A stretch of DNA of 64,000 nucleotides from Croceibacterium_B sp035470785 (GCA_035470785.1 DATIQN010000064.1:62001-126000), one strand, 5' to 3'. Positions 9,384 to 18,201 are shown, counted from the stretch's first letter. The notes: a model not told the origin generated them from the sequence alone. Numbers and translations: made by a program.

Positions 9384-9747
9384 AGCTGACCACCTCGAAC
9401 TCGATCCCGTCCCAGTCGAAGAAATAGAACCTGCGCCCGGGTTCGTAATCGGCGTGGTTGAACGTCTCGAGCCCGGCGTTGAGGACCACGCGCTCCGCGG
9501 CGTCGAGATCGTCGACGACCACGCCGACATGATTGAGCGGCTGGCCCTTGGCGAAGCGATCGTGCGCCTGCCGGTCGGTGTAGAGCGCCAGGTAGCTTCG
9601 TTCGTCGCCGACATGGATCGTTTCGCCGCCGTTCATCGCCGCGCCGCGCCAGCGTTCGTGCCAGCCAAGCAGCTGTTTGAAGAGCGCGGACGAGCGCTCG
9701 ATGTCGCTCACCGTGAGATTGGCATGTTCCATCGTGCCGCTGGGCAT
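9376..9747 (-). CDS. glyoxalase/bleomycin-resistance (VOC) family protein
   Basis: A 123-residue VOC-fold protein (MPSGTMEHANLTVSDIERSS...) with two beta-alpha-beta modules, the second starting at LNHVGVVVDDLDAAE and ending with FFDWDGIEFEVVSY. Candidate metal ligands are the His of EHANL, the His of NHVGV and the Glu of IEFEVV. ATG at 9747 has AAAGGAGC six bases upstream. It is the first gene of an operon with NAT and the nearest target of the divergent SoxR site, so a role in detoxifying a redox-cycling or electrophilic compound is likely. Substrate not determinable. Confidence 0.8.
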   Translation of the reverse strand: MPSGTMEHANLTVSDIERSSALFKQLLGWHERWRGAAMNGGETIHVGDERSYLALYTDRQAHDRFAKGQPLNHVGVVVDDLDAAERVVLNAGLETFNHADYEPGRRFYFFDWDGIEFEVVSYE

Positions 9748-9830
9748 GTTTGCTCCTTTGTTCATCCCACGTGCAGGATTTCGACGAATTCTCAACAAGA
9801 TGAGCGTTTATCGAATCAGCACGCTTGCCT

Positions 9831-9861
9831 ATTCTGCAACCTCAAGATAACTTGAGGTCAA
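9831..9861 (-). promoter_or_regulatory. SoxR-dependent promoter: sox box in a 19-bp spacer
   Basis: An 18-bp palindrome CCTCAAGATAACTTGAGG (9840-9857) is nearly identical to the classic soxS operator. Read on the minus strand it sits between a -35 element TTGACC (9856-9861) and a -10 element CAGAAT (9831-9836) spaced by exactly 19 bp, the over-long spacing that MerR-family activators such as SoxR correct by distorting DNA. The promoter faces the VOC/NAT operon, giving a leader of about 75 nt. Confidence 0.85.
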
Positions 9862-9886
9862 GGGGAAATAAGGGTCGGAGAGGGTT

Positions 9887-10342
9887 GTGGCGGGAATCAC
9901 CAAGGACGACATCATTCCGATCGGCACGTTGTCCGCGCGCACCGGCGTCGCCGTGTCGGCCATTCGTTTCTACGAGGACAAGGGCCTGATTCATTCGGTG
10001 CGCACCGGCGGCAACCAGCGCCGCTTCTTGCGCTCGGACATCCGCCGGATCAGCTTCATCCTCATCGCCCAGCGTCTCGGCCTCGCGCTCGCCGAGATCG
10101 AGGAACAGCTTGCCACACTGCCCGAAGGGCGCACTCCGAACGTGCGCGACTGGCAGAAGATCAGCCACTCGATGCGCGCGGCGATCGACGAGAAGATCAA
10201 GCTGCTCACGCGCACCCGCGCCAAGCTCGACGAATGCATCGGCTGCGGCTGCCTGTCCCTGCACAAGTGCCAGCTCTACAACCGCGACGACAAGATGGGC
10301 GCCGCCGGCGCCACCGGTCCGCGGCTGGTGCTCGATTCCTAA
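9887..10342 (+). CDS. soxR: redox-sensitive transcriptional activator SoxR
   Basis: A 151-residue MerR-family regulator. The N-terminal winged helix (IGTLSARTGVAVSAIRFYE) is followed by a dimerisation helix and the [2Fe-2S] ligand set CIGCGCLSLHKC (Cys117, 120, 122, 128), specific to SoxR. Oxidation of the cluster by redox-cycling compounds activates target promoters. Start is a GTG at 9887 after GGAG. Its operator lies directly upstream, in a promoter directed at the VOC/NAT operon; no soxS is nearby, as usual outside enterics. Its TAA stop is nested with the stop of the opposing gene. Confidence 0.95.
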   Translation: MAGITKDDIIPIGTLSARTGVAVSAIRFYEDKGLIHSVRTGGNQRRFLRSDIRRISFILIAQRLGLALAEIEEQLATLPEGRTPNVRDWQKISHSMRAAIDEKIKLLTRTRAKLDECIGCGCLSLHKCQLYNRDDKMGAAGATGPRLVLDS

Positions 10343-11373
10343 CTGACTTCGACAGGGTTGCCCTGTTGGCGCCACGCGGCCATGCCGCCGTCGAGCGCGG
10401 TGACGCGCGCGAAGCCGAGTTCCCTCAACGTTGCCGCGGCGAGGGTCGAGATCTTGCCGAATTCGCATACCGTGAGAATCTCGACGCTTGGATCGGGGAA
10501 GGCTTCGTTCACGCGCAGCTCGAGCTGGCCGCGCGGCACATGGACCGCATTGGGAACGTGCCCGGCGGCGTAGGCATCGCTTTCGCGCACGTCGAGAATG
10601 ACGAAATCGTTGGTCCGCGCGGCGATCCGCCGGCTCAACTCGTCCATCCCCATGAACGGCACTTTCCGGCCTGCCTCGGCGAGGACCTGGCTCACCGTCT
10701 TGCCGCCCGACATGTTGGTCCGCAGCGCTTCGGTCAGGTGTGTCGGGGCCGACAGGTTGAGGCTGTTCATCAGCGCGACGAACTCGGCCCGTTCGCTCTT
10801 GGCGAGGCGCGGGTTGTTCGCGCGTTCGGCACCGATGGTCGACTGGCCTAGGTCCTTGTAGTCGTGTGCCGGGAACACCAGAGTTTCGTCTGGCAGCGCG
10901 AGCAGCTTTCCGAACAGGCTCTCGTAGAGTTGTTCGGCGTCGCCGCTGGGCAGGTCGCTGCGCCCGGTGCCGCCGATCAGCAGCGTGTCACCGGTGAACA
11001 CCCGATCCTCGACATGGATGGCCATCGAATCGCGCGTGTGCCCGGGCGTGTGCAGGATCCGCATCCTGAGGTTGCCGAGCGGCAGCGTGTGCCCGTCATC
11101 GACGTGCAGGGTGACATACGGAGCCGGCGAATGCCGGTGCATCGCTATTGGTGCGCCGAGCTCGCGATGTAGCTCTTGTGCGCCCGAGAAATGGTCGGCG
11201 TGTGTGTGGGTATCGACAATATAGCGGACGCGAAGTCCGCGTCTGTTCACTTCGCCGAGGTAGCGATCGACCAGCCCGAGTGCCGGGTCGATGATCGCCG
11301 CGGCGCAGGTGTCCTCGCAGCCCACGAGGTAGGACTTGCAGCCTTCCCCATCCTTGAAGTCGGCGAAGATCAT
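10339..11373 (-). CDS. persulfide dioxygenase-rhodanese fusion protein
   Basis: A 344-residue two-domain protein. The N-terminal metallo-beta-lactamase domain (about 1-230) has HTHADH (His56, His58, Asp60, His61), His112 in GHT, Asp129 in FTGDT and His170 in PAHDY, the pattern of ETHE1-like persulfide dioxygenases. The C-terminal rhodanese domain (about 240-344) has Cys303 in the loop CEFGKIS. Such fusions oxidise glutathione or protein persulfides to sulfite and move sulfane sulfur, so a role in sulfide/persulfide detoxification is expected. ATG 11373 follows GGAGGG. The active-site loop is atypical of the usual CxxGxR(S/T). Confidence 0.85.
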   Translation of the reverse strand: MIFADFKDGEGCKSYLVGCEDTCAAAIIDPALGLVDRYLGEVNRRGLRVRYIVDTHTHADHFSGAQELHRELGAPIAMHRHSPAPYVTLHVDDGHTLPLGNLRMRILHTPGHTRDSMAIHVEDRVFTGDTLLIGGTGRSDLPSGDAEQLYESLFGKLLALPDETLVFPAHDYKDLGQSTIGAERANNPRLAKSERAEFVALMNSLNLSAPTHLTEALRTNMSGGKTVSQVLAEAGRKVPFMGMDELSRRIAARTNDFVILDVRESDAYAAGHVPNAVHVPRGQLELRVNEAFPDPSVEILTVCEFGKISTLAAATLRELGFARVTALDGGMAAWRQQGNPVEVS

Positions 11374-11471
11374 GGATTTCCCTCCACGCGACCCGCCGCG
11401 AGACTAACACGTCGCACTCCTCGCCAGAAGCGGCATTGCCTCGCCCTCGCTTCATCGGCACAATCGCGCAC

Positions 11472-12248
11472 ATGAGCAAGCTCAAGAAGAAGGACTACCA
11501 TCAGGCGCTCGAATCGATGCAGCGAGAGCTGGTCGGGCTCTCGAACTGGGTCGAGGCGACCGGCGCGCGGGTGGTGGTGCTGCTCGAAGGCCGCGACAGC
11601 GCAGGCAAGGGTGGGGCGATCCACGCGATCCGCGAGCACATCAATCCGCGCCGTTGCCGCGTTTTCGCGCTCAACAAGCCCAACGAACGCGAGGCGGGCG
11701 AGTGGTATTTCCAGCGCTATGTCCGCCATTTGCCGACGAAGGGCGAGATCGTCCTGTTCGACCGCAGCTGGTACAACCGCGCCGGGGTCGAGCAGATCAT
11801 GGGCTTTGCCACCGCGCTTGAGATCGAGGCGTTCCTCGAAGCCGCTCCACGGCTCGAAAAGCTCCTGGTCGACGACGGGATAATCCTGATCAAGTATTGG
11901 CTGACTTGCGACCAGGAAGAGCAGGAGCAGCGCTTCGAAGAACGCCGCGAAGACCCCCTCAAGGGATGGAAACTTTCGCCGATCGATGTCGCCGCGCGGA
12001 CGAAATACGACGCTTACACCGCCGCGCGAGAGGCGATGCTGCGCGCGACCCACACCGAATGGGCACCGTGGACGCTGGTCGATTTCAACGACCAGAAGCA
12101 GGGGCGCCTAACGCTGATCCGCGACCTGCTTGACAGGATCCCGGAGTGCAAGGTGAAGGAGGCGGAGGTCAAGCTTCCGAAGCTGAAGAAGAAGCCGAGC
12201 GAGGAGCGCTTCTCGGTGATCGAGCCGTTGCCGGAATTCGACCCCTAG
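11472..12248 (+). CDS. ppk2: polyphosphate kinase 2
   Basis: A 258-residue PPK2-family kinase that transfers phosphate between polyphosphate and nucleoside phosphates. It has the Walker A motif EGRDSAGKGG (39-48), the Walker B/lid region VLFDRSWYNRAGVE and the late KYDAYTAAREAML helix. Length fits a one-domain PPK2. The ATG at 11472 (MSKLKKKDYHQAL) gives the expected N-terminus; the open frame extends twelve codons upstream without a better ribosome site. The next gene starts two bases after the stop. Whether it prefers ADP, GDP or AMP cannot be read with confidence. Confidence 0.9.
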   Translation: MSKLKKKDYHQALESMQRELVGLSNWVEATGARVVVLLEGRDSAGKGGAIHAIREHINPRRCRVFALNKPNEREAGEWYFQRYVRHLPTKGEIVLFDRSWYNRAGVEQIMGFATALEIEAFLEAAPRLEKLLVDDGIILIKYWLTCDQEEQEQRFEERREDPLKGWKLSPIDVAARTKYDAYTAAREAMLRATHTEWAPWTLVDFNDQKQGRLTLIRDLLDRIPECKVKEAEVKLPKLKKKPSEERFSVIEPLPEFDP

Positions 12249-12250
12249 CC

Positions 12251-12922
12251 GTGAAACCACTCGAGTTGGTCGCCACGGCGCGCGCGCCCGACGGCGAGGA
12301 GCTCCGGCTCATGCGCCGTGGCGACGACTTCATGATTGTGCTCGACCGTAACGAGCTGATGAACAGCCGGATGAGCGGATCGGAAGAGGCGCTCGCGACA
12401 ATGACTTGCGAGCGGCTGACGGATCGCGCCGCGCCGCGTTTCCTGATCGGCGGCTATGGCATGGGCTTTACCCTGCGCGCCGCGCTGGGGGCGCTCGGGC
12501 CGAAGGCGAAACTGACCGTTGCCGAGCTCGTGCCTGAGATCATCGCCTGGGCGCGCGGACCGATGGCCGAGCTGACGGCCGGATGCCTGGACGATCCGCG
12601 CGTTCAAGTCGTCATCGACGACGTGGCCGAACTGATCGCGCGCGGACGCGGCGCCTACGACGCGATCCTGCTCGATGTCGACAACGGGCCGGACGGGCTC
12701 GTGCGCGAGGGCAACGACCGACTCTACACCCGCGCGGGCCTTGCCGCTGCCAAGGCTGCGCTCAAGCCGGGCGGTGTGCTGGCGGTTTGGTCGGCGGCCA
12801 AGGACCCGGCATTCGCTCGCCGTCTCGCGAAGGCGGGGTTCGCGCTCGACGAGGTCACCGTCCGCGCGCGCAGCAACGGCAAGGGCGCCAAGCACACCAT
12901 CTGGTTCGCGACGGTGCCCTAA
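12251..12922 (+). CDS. spermidine synthase-like / SAM-dependent methyltransferase-fold protein
   Basis: A 223-residue Rossmann-fold protein starting at GTG 12251, two bases after ppk2. The segment FLIGGYGMGFTLRAAL resembles the nucleotide-binding loop of spermidine synthases and methyltransferases, TVAELVPEIIAWARG gives the acidic residue after strand 2, and AILLDVDNGPDG corresponds to the acidic catalytic region. It is shorter than a full spermidine synthase and lacks the N-terminal beta domain, so polyamine synthesis is not assured. Probably co-transcribed with ppk2. Confidence 0.65.
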   Translation: MKPLELVATARAPDGEELRLMRRGDDFMIVLDRNELMNSRMSGSEEALATMTCERLTDRAAPRFLIGGYGMGFTLRAALGALGPKAKLTVAELVPEIIAWARGPMAELTAGCLDDPRVQVVIDDVAELIARGRGAYDAILLDVDNGPDGLVREGNDRLYTRAGLAAAKAALKPGGVLAVWSAAKDPAFARRLAKAGFALDEVTVRARSNGKGAKHTIWFATVP

Positions 12923-12923
12923 A

Positions 12924-13949
12924 TCAGGAGCGCGCCGCCGGCGTCATCACCAGCACATGGAAACTGCCGGGGACGAGCGGCGGGCGCTTGCCCGGCTCGC
13001 CCTGGCCGAAGCGCGCGGCCGGCAGGAATATGCGTCCTGTGGCGGGATCGATCGCAGCAGTGCGCGCGCTCACTTCGCTCGGCGTCTGCGACACCACCGC
13101 ATCGTTCGCCCCTTTGTCGAGCTGAACTATGCTCAGCGTGCCACTCCTGCCGCAAGGGATGATGAAGCGCTGGCGTTTCGCGTCCCACAGGGCGGTGTCG
13201 GGTCCGGCTCCGATGTCGACAAGACGGATGAGCTTGCGGGTCTTCGTGTCGACCAGCGCGGCCTTGCCGTTGCCACAGGCGCTGAGCGCGAGGTGGCGCT
13301 CGGAGGCGTAGGCGAAACCGGTCGGACCGGTGCAACCGGTCAGAGGGATCGCTTCGTCGGCCTTGCCCGTGGCGAGGTCGGCCAGCTCGATTTCGCTTTG
13401 GTCCTCGTTGTTTGCCGCGAGCTCGGTCGGGCTGACCAGCACCGCGAATTCGAGGCCCGGCTTGAGAGCGATGCGGCCCGTCTCGGCAGCGGACTTGAGA
13501 TCGATCACCGAAACCGTGCCGTCGCGCGCGTTCATCGCATAGGCGTGCAAACCGTCGGGCGTGACTACCGCTGCATCGGGGTTGGCGCCGACCGGGATGC
13601 GAGCCAGTTCCTTGCCGCTGACCCGATCCAGGATCCGCACCGAATTATCGCCCCCGCTGGTAACCAGAATGTGCCCAGTTCCGGGAATCGGTAGGGCGCT
13701 GTGCGCGCGAACGAAAGTGCCGATCGCTTTCGTGCTGCCCGCGGCCGGGTCGACCACCAGCACGTCGGTGCCGTGGGCGACGAGCACCAGATGGCTGGCC
13801 GGATCCCAACTGGTGACGTCCCAGAACCCGTCCGGTCCCGGTATCGAGGCTGTTTGAGTGTAGGCGGGTCCCTCGGCCGCCGAGGCCGGAGCGGCGATGG
13901 CAAGCGCAGCGCCCGTCATGGCGAACGCGAAAGTCCAGGCAGACGCCAC
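12924..13949 (-). CDS. secreted YncE-like beta-propeller protein
   Basis: A 341-residue protein with a signal peptide (cleavage after ASAAE or nearby) followed by repeated blades such as DVLVVDPAAGSTKAIG, NSVRILDRVSGKELARI and GTVSVIDLKSAAETGRI, typical of the 40-residue YVTN/YncE propellers. It is probably periplasmic and could bind a ligand or protein partner. Start is GTG 13949 with AAAGGGA upstream; the longer frame would run into smc. It follows smc on the same strand but a hairpin separates them. Confidence 0.7.
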   Translation of the reverse strand: MASAWTFAFAMTGAALAIAAPASAAEGPAYTQTASIPGPDGFWDVTSWDPASHLVLVAHGTDVLVVDPAAGSTKAIGTFVRAHSALPIPGTGHILVTSGGDNSVRILDRVSGKELARIPVGANPDAAVVTPDGLHAYAMNARDGTVSVIDLKSAAETGRIALKPGLEFAVLVSPTELAANNEDQSEIELADLATGKADEAIPLTGCTGPTGFAYASERHLALSACGNGKAALVDTKTRKLIRLVDIGAGPDTALWDAKRQRFIIPCGRSGTLSIVQLDKGANDAVVSQTPSEVSARTAAIDPATGRIFLPAARFGQGEPGKRPPLVPGSFHVLVMTPAARS

Positions 13950-13971
13950 GAGCGATCCCTTTCCCTTATCC

Positions 13972-13992
13972 CCTCGGGGTTTAGCCCCGAGG
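13972..13992 (-). terminator. hairpin immediately after smc
   Basis: A perfect 8-bp stem CCTCGGGG (13972-13979) / CCCCGAGG (13985-13992) with a 5-nt loop starts directly at the smc stop codon and ends 22 bases before the propeller gene. No T-run follows, so attenuation or RNA 3'-end protection is as likely as full termination. Confidence 0.55.
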
Positions 13993-16900
13993 TTACTCCG
14001 CCGCCAGCAACTCCTCCGCGCCGCCGAGGTCGACACTGACCAGCCGCGAGACGCCCTTCTCGACCATCGTCACGCCGAACAGGCGGTGCATGCGGCTCAT
14101 CGTCACGGCGTTATGGGTGACGATCAGGTAGCGGGTGTCGGTTTCGGCGACCATCGCGTCGAGCAAGTCGCAGAAGCGGTCGATGTTCGCGTCGTCGAGC
14201 GGGGCATCGACTTCGTCGAGCACGCAGATCGGCGCGGGATTGGTGAGAAACAGGGCAAAGATCAACGCGATCGCAGTCAGCGCCTGTTCGCCGCCGGAGA
14301 GCAGCGTAAGTGACTGCAGCCGCTTGCCGGGGGGCTGGGCGAAGATCTCGAGGCCGGCTTCGAGCGGATCGTCGGAATCGACCAGCGCAAGGTGGGCCTG
14401 GCCGCCTTCGAACAGCCGGGTGAACAGTCGCCGGAAGTGCTGGTCGACTTGCTCGAACGCCGCGCGCAGGCGCTCGCGCCCTTCGCGGTTGAGGCTGCCG
14501 ATCGAGCCGCGCAGGCGGTTGACCGCTTCCGCCAGCTCGGCCTGCTCGGCGACGCTCGAGCCGTGTTCTTCCTCAAGCTTGGCGAGCTCGTCCGCGGCGA
14601 TCAGGTTGACCGGGCCGATGCGCTCGCGGCTGGCGAGCAGGCGGTCCATTTCTTCGCTCTCCGTCCCGGAGTCCTGCACTTTCGCATCGTCGAATGCGAA
14701 ACGCTCGCCGAGCAGGGGAGGGGGGCACTGGAAGCGCTCGCCCGAGATGCGCGCGGTCTCCTCGCGGCGCTGCTCCTCGTTCTCGGCGCGCGCGGCGGCG
14801 GCGGCGCGATGCTCGCGGGCGGTGGCTAGGGCTTCAGCGGCTTCGGCCAGCGCAGCCTCGGCCGATTTCATTTCGCCGGCGATTGCGTTCACCGCTGCTT
14901 CCGCCACGGCCAGTTCCTGGCCGAGCCGCGCGCGGGTGACATCGCCTTGCTCGATTTCGCGCATCAGCCCCTCGGGCTTGGCCGCGGTGACGGCGCGGTC
15001 CTGGGCGATTTCCTCGAACCGGCGATCCATGTCGGCGAGGCGGCGGGCAGCGTCGCCGGCGCGCATTTCCCAGCCGCGCATGTCCGCCCGCTGGGCCGAG
15101 GCGCGCTCGCGTGCCACTGCCAGCGCCTGGTCGTGCGCGGCCAGCTCGGCGAGTGCGGCCTGGAGCGCGGTGCGTGCCGCTTCGTGGCGCGCTTGTGCGG
15201 CGTTGAGAGTGGCTCGGCCGCTCTCGGGATCGGGCAGCGCGGCGCGCTTGTCCTCGGCGGCCTTGATCTCGGCTTCGGCCTGGGCACGCTGTTCGGCCAG
15301 GTCCTTCGCAGCGGCGTCGAGCTGCTCGATCCGCGACGCCAGCCGCTCACGCGCAGCCTCGGCCTGGTCGGCCGCGCGCAGGGCTTGGCGCTCGGCCTCG
15401 GAGGCTTGCGCTACTTCGCGTTCGGCGGCCACCAGTTCGCGTTGTATTGTCGACAACGCTTCCTGCGCCGAGGAATGCGCCGCGTCGGCCGCCATCGAGG
15501 CTTCGCGCAATGCAGGCAGTTCTCTTTCGAGGTCGGCGAAACGGTTCTCAGCTTCGAGCCGGGCTGCCTCGGTTGCGCCTTCGCCGCGAGCGATGAAACC
15601 GTCCCACCGGCGCAGTGCTCCCGTCAGCGTGACCAGCCATTCGCCCGGCTTGAGCGCGCGGCCGTCGTCGGCTTCGGCGACGTGGACCAGCGCCAGCCGT
15701 GCGGCAAGCTCGGGCGGGCAATGCGGGACATGATCGGCGAGGCTGTCGGCGACCTTCGCTGGAGCATCCGAACCCGTCCAGAAACGACCTTCGCTCCCCT
15801 GCTCGGGCCGGCCGAGCGGCGCCTTGGCGTCGCGCCCCAGGACTGCTGCCAATGCGCGCTCGTAACCCTTCTCGGCACCCACCTTGTCGAGCGCGGCGGG
15901 CAGACCATGGCGGTTTGCTGCTTGCTTTGCGCGGGCCTCGCGGTCGCGGGCGAGGGCGCTGTACTCGCGTTCGACACCGGCCAGCGCGGCGCGCGCGGCG
16001 GACAGGGCGCTTGCCGCCTCCTCGCGCCTTTCGGCGAGCGTTTCCTTGCGCGCCTGCATCGATTCGAGATCGGCGCGCTTGCGGGTCAGCAAGGTGCCGG
16101 CATCTGCCGCAGCGGCTTTCGCCTGCGCCAACACCGCTTCAGGATCGTCCTGTTGCGTCAGGGCGGCGCGGGCCTCATCCTGCCGCCGCATTTCGCCGGC
16201 GCTGCGCTCGAGCCGCGAGCGTGCCTGCGTCAATTCGGCTTCGGCGACGCGCCATTCGGCCTCGACCCCGGCGTGGTCGGCGGTCGCCTTGGCCAGCGCC
16301 AGTTCGGCCGCACGCCCGGCGCGCTCGACATCTTCGGTTCGAGCCGCGATCTCCGGCCGGCGCGCTTCCTGGGCGGCAAGCGCTCGTTCGCCCGCTTCGA
16401 GCTCGGCCTGCAGCCGCTTGAGCGCCTCGGACGCATCGCCGGTCAGCCGGTCGGCATCGCCGCGGTCGGCTTCGAGCTGAGCTCTCTGCCGGTCGAGGTC
16501 GGCGAGCCGCTGCTCGGCAGCTTCCAGCTGGTGCATCAGCGCGGCCATCCGGTGGCCATGGGCGCTGGCGTCATCGCGCCGGTCGGCCAGTTCGTCGCGC
16601 GCTTCGGCGAGTTTCTCGGCGAGCGCAGCCTGAGTCTTTTGCGCCGCATCGGCCGCTTGCTTGGCCGCGTCGACCCGCGCCTCAGCGGTTCTCGCCTGCT
16701 CGCGTGCGGCATCGGCTGCCGCGGCGGCATCGCGCCAGCGGGCAAACAGCAGCCGCGCCTCGGCGACGCGGATCTGGTCGCTGAGCGCCTTGTAGCGTTC
16801 GGCCTGCTTGGCCTGCCGCCGCAGCGAGGCGATCTGTGCGTCGAGCCCGGCCATCAGGTCCTCGAGCCGGGCGAGGTTGGCTTCGGTCTGCTTGAGCTTG

Positions 16901-17418
16901 CCCTCGGCGTCGCGCCGGCGGACATGCAGGCCCGCAATTCCGGCCGCTTCCTCGAGCATCATCCGCCGCTCGGCCGGCTTGGCGGCGATCACCGCGGCGA
17001 TCTTGCCCTGGCTGACCAACGCGGGGCTGTGCGCGCCGGTCGCGGCGTCGGCAAACACCAGCGCCACGTCTTTGGCGCGCACGTCGCGGCCGTTGACGCG
17101 GTAGGCGCTGCCAGCGCCGCGCTCGATCCGGCGGGTAACTTCGAGCTCTTCGCCCGAGCTGTCGGCGGCGTGCAGGACGACCTCGGCAAAATCGCGCGGC
17201 GGGCGTTGCGCGGTGCCGGCGAAGATTACGTCGTCCATCCCGCCCGAGCGCAGCGACTTGGGCGAGTTCTCGCCCATCACCCAGCGGATGGCTTCGAGAA
17301 GGTTGGACTTGCCGCAGCCGTTGGGGCCGACGACGCCGGTCAGCCCCGGCTCGATGCGCAGTTCAGCCGGCTCGACGAAGCTCTTGAAGCCCGACAGGCG
17401 GAGCTTGCGAAAGAGCAT
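13993..17418 (-). CDS. smc: chromosome segregation ATPase SMC
   Basis: A 1141-residue SMC protein of normal length. The N-terminal head carries Walker A GPNGCGKSN (31-39) and ENSPKSLRSGGMDDVIF. Two long Ala/Glu/Arg-rich coiled coils flank a hinge near residues 490-610 (KVGAEKGYERALAAVLG). The C-terminal head has the signature LLSGGEQALTAIALIFA and Walker B ICVLDEVDAPLDDANI. It condenses and segregates chromosomes with ScpA/ScpB, which are not in this window. ATG 17418 lies 24 bases after the DsbA-like lipoprotein gene, so it belongs to that operon. Confidence 0.95.
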   Translation of the reverse strand: MLFRKLRLSGFKSFVEPAELRIEPGLTGVVGPNGCGKSNLLEAIRWVMGENSPKSLRSGGMDDVIFAGTAQRPPRDFAEVVLHAADSSGEELEVTRRIERGAGSAYRVNGRDVRAKDVALVFADAATGAHSPALVSQGKIAAVIAAKPAERRMMLEEAAGIAGLHVRRRDAEGKLKQTEANLARLEDLMAGLDAQIASLRRQAKQAERYKALSDQIRVAEARLLFARWRDAAAAADAAREQARTAEARVDAAKQAADAAQKTQAALAEKLAEARDELADRRDDASAHGHRMAALMHQLEAAEQRLADLDRQRAQLEADRGDADRLTGDASEALKRLQAELEAGERALAAQEARRPEIAARTEDVERAGRAAELALAKATADHAGVEAEWRVAEAELTQARSRLERSAGEMRRQDEARAALTQQDDPEAVLAQAKAAAADAGTLLTRKRADLESMQARKETLAERREEAASALSAARAALAGVEREYSALARDREARAKQAANRHGLPAALDKVGAEKGYERALAAVLGRDAKAPLGRPEQGSEGRFWTGSDAPAKVADSLADHVPHCPPELAARLALVHVAEADDGRALKPGEWLVTLTGALRRWDGFIARGEGATEAARLEAENRFADLERELPALREASMAADAAHSSAQEALSTIQRELVAAEREVAQASEAERQALRAADQAEAARERLASRIEQLDAAAKDLAEQRAQAEAEIKAAEDKRAALPDPESGRATLNAAQARHEAARTALQAALAELAAHDQALAVARERASAQRADMRGWEMRAGDAARRLADMDRRFEEIAQDRAVTAAKPEGLMREIEQGDVTRARLGQELAVAEAAVNAIAGEMKSAEAALAEAAEALATAREHRAAAAARAENEEQRREETARISGERFQCPPPLLGERFAFDDAKVQDSGTESEEMDRLLASRERIGPVNLIAADELAKLEEEHGSSVAEQAELAEAVNRLRGSIGSLNREGRERLRAAFEQVDQHFRRLFTRLFEGGQAHLALVDSDDPLEAGLEIFAQPPGKRLQSLTLLSGGEQALTAIALIFALFLTNPAPICVLDEVDAPLDDANIDRFCDLLDAMVAETDTRYLIVTHNAVTMSRMHRLFGVTMVEKGVSRLVSVDLGGAEELLAAE

Positions 17419-17442
17419 TGTCTGTCGCCCCCTCCCTTCGCC

Positions 17443-18201
17443 TTACCTCGCGCCGGCGTTCTGCAGCACCGGCTCGAGCTGGTCCCATTCGTAGACGTCC
17501 TTGAGGGTGCCGCCGTTGAGCTCGAGCGTCGGCGTCGAGTTTATCCCGGCGTCGCTCCACTTCTGGCCCTCGTTGGCGACCTTTTCGGCCGCTGAGGTGT
17601 CGGCGAGGCACGAATGCGCCTGGTCTTTCGACAGCCCGCGCGCGGCGAACCAGTCAGTCAGGCCGAAAGCGTCAGCGAGCGCCGCGAAGCGTTGGTTCGG
17701 CGGCAGCTTCGACGCGGCTTCCGCCTGCGAGTTGCCTTGCTCGGCGCGAGTCATCATCGCTTCCTGGCCGGCGTAGATCTGCTCGACCAGCGGGAAGAAC
17801 GCTGCCTTGTCGGCGCAGCGAACCATCACCGTCAGCGGCACGTCGATGATGCCGTGGATGGGGAAGCTGCGGAACTCGTAACTGACCCGGCCGCTGTTCA
17901 CGTACTTGTCGACCAGCGTCTTCATCCCGTCGTTGGCCAGCTTGGCGCAGTGCGGGCACGACAGCGAGCCGTATTCGACCAGCTTGAGCGGGGCGTTGGG
18001 GTTGCCCATGCGCATGCCGCCCCCGTCGGTCGCCGAGACGACGTCGGACCACATCTGCCCGGCCGGCGCGGAAACCTGGCCCACCGCCTTGCCGGTGGGC
18101 GCGACGCCGGGCGCGGTGTCCTCCTTCGAGCCGCACGCGGACAGCGCGAGCGCGAACGGGGCGGCAATCGTGGCAAGGGCGAGGGAGCGAAGCACGGTCA
18201 T
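17443..18201 (-). CDS. DsbA-family thiol oxidoreductase lipoprotein
   Basis: A 252-residue protein with signal peptide and lipobox ALSAC (lipidation at Cys23). A thioredoxin-fold domain with inserted helices starts at GNPNAPLKLVEYGSLSC and contains CPHC (Cys82-Cys85); a cis-Pro segment NSTPTLELNG lies near the end. This is the DsbA/Com1-like architecture, expected to form or rearrange disulfides at the membrane surface. It lies between a second DsbA-like gene and smc on the same strand. Confidence 0.85.
   Translation of the reverse strand: MTVLRSLALATIAAPFALALSACGSKEDTAPGVAPTGKAVGQVSAPAGQMWSDVVSATDGGGMRMGNPNAPLKLVEYGSLSCPHCAKLANDGMKTLVDKYVNSGRVSYEFRSFPIHGIIDVPLTVMVRCADKAAFFPLVEQIYAGQEAMMTRAEQGNSQAEAASKLPPNQRFAALADAFGLTDWFAARGLSKDQAHSCLADTSAAEKVANEGQKWSDAGINSTPTLELNGGTLKDVYEWDQLEPVLQNAGAR

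Noticed and set aside
8568..9614. Longer N-terminal extension of the arylamine acetyltransferase (348 codons)
   Set aside because: The extra 77 residues are Ser/Arg/Thr-rich, overlap the upstream VOC gene in another frame, and are absent from the family.
14947..17595. An 882-codon open frame antisense to smc
   Set aside because: It is a shadow of the GC-rich coiled-coil coding sequence; no motif, no ribosome site, and smc is certain.
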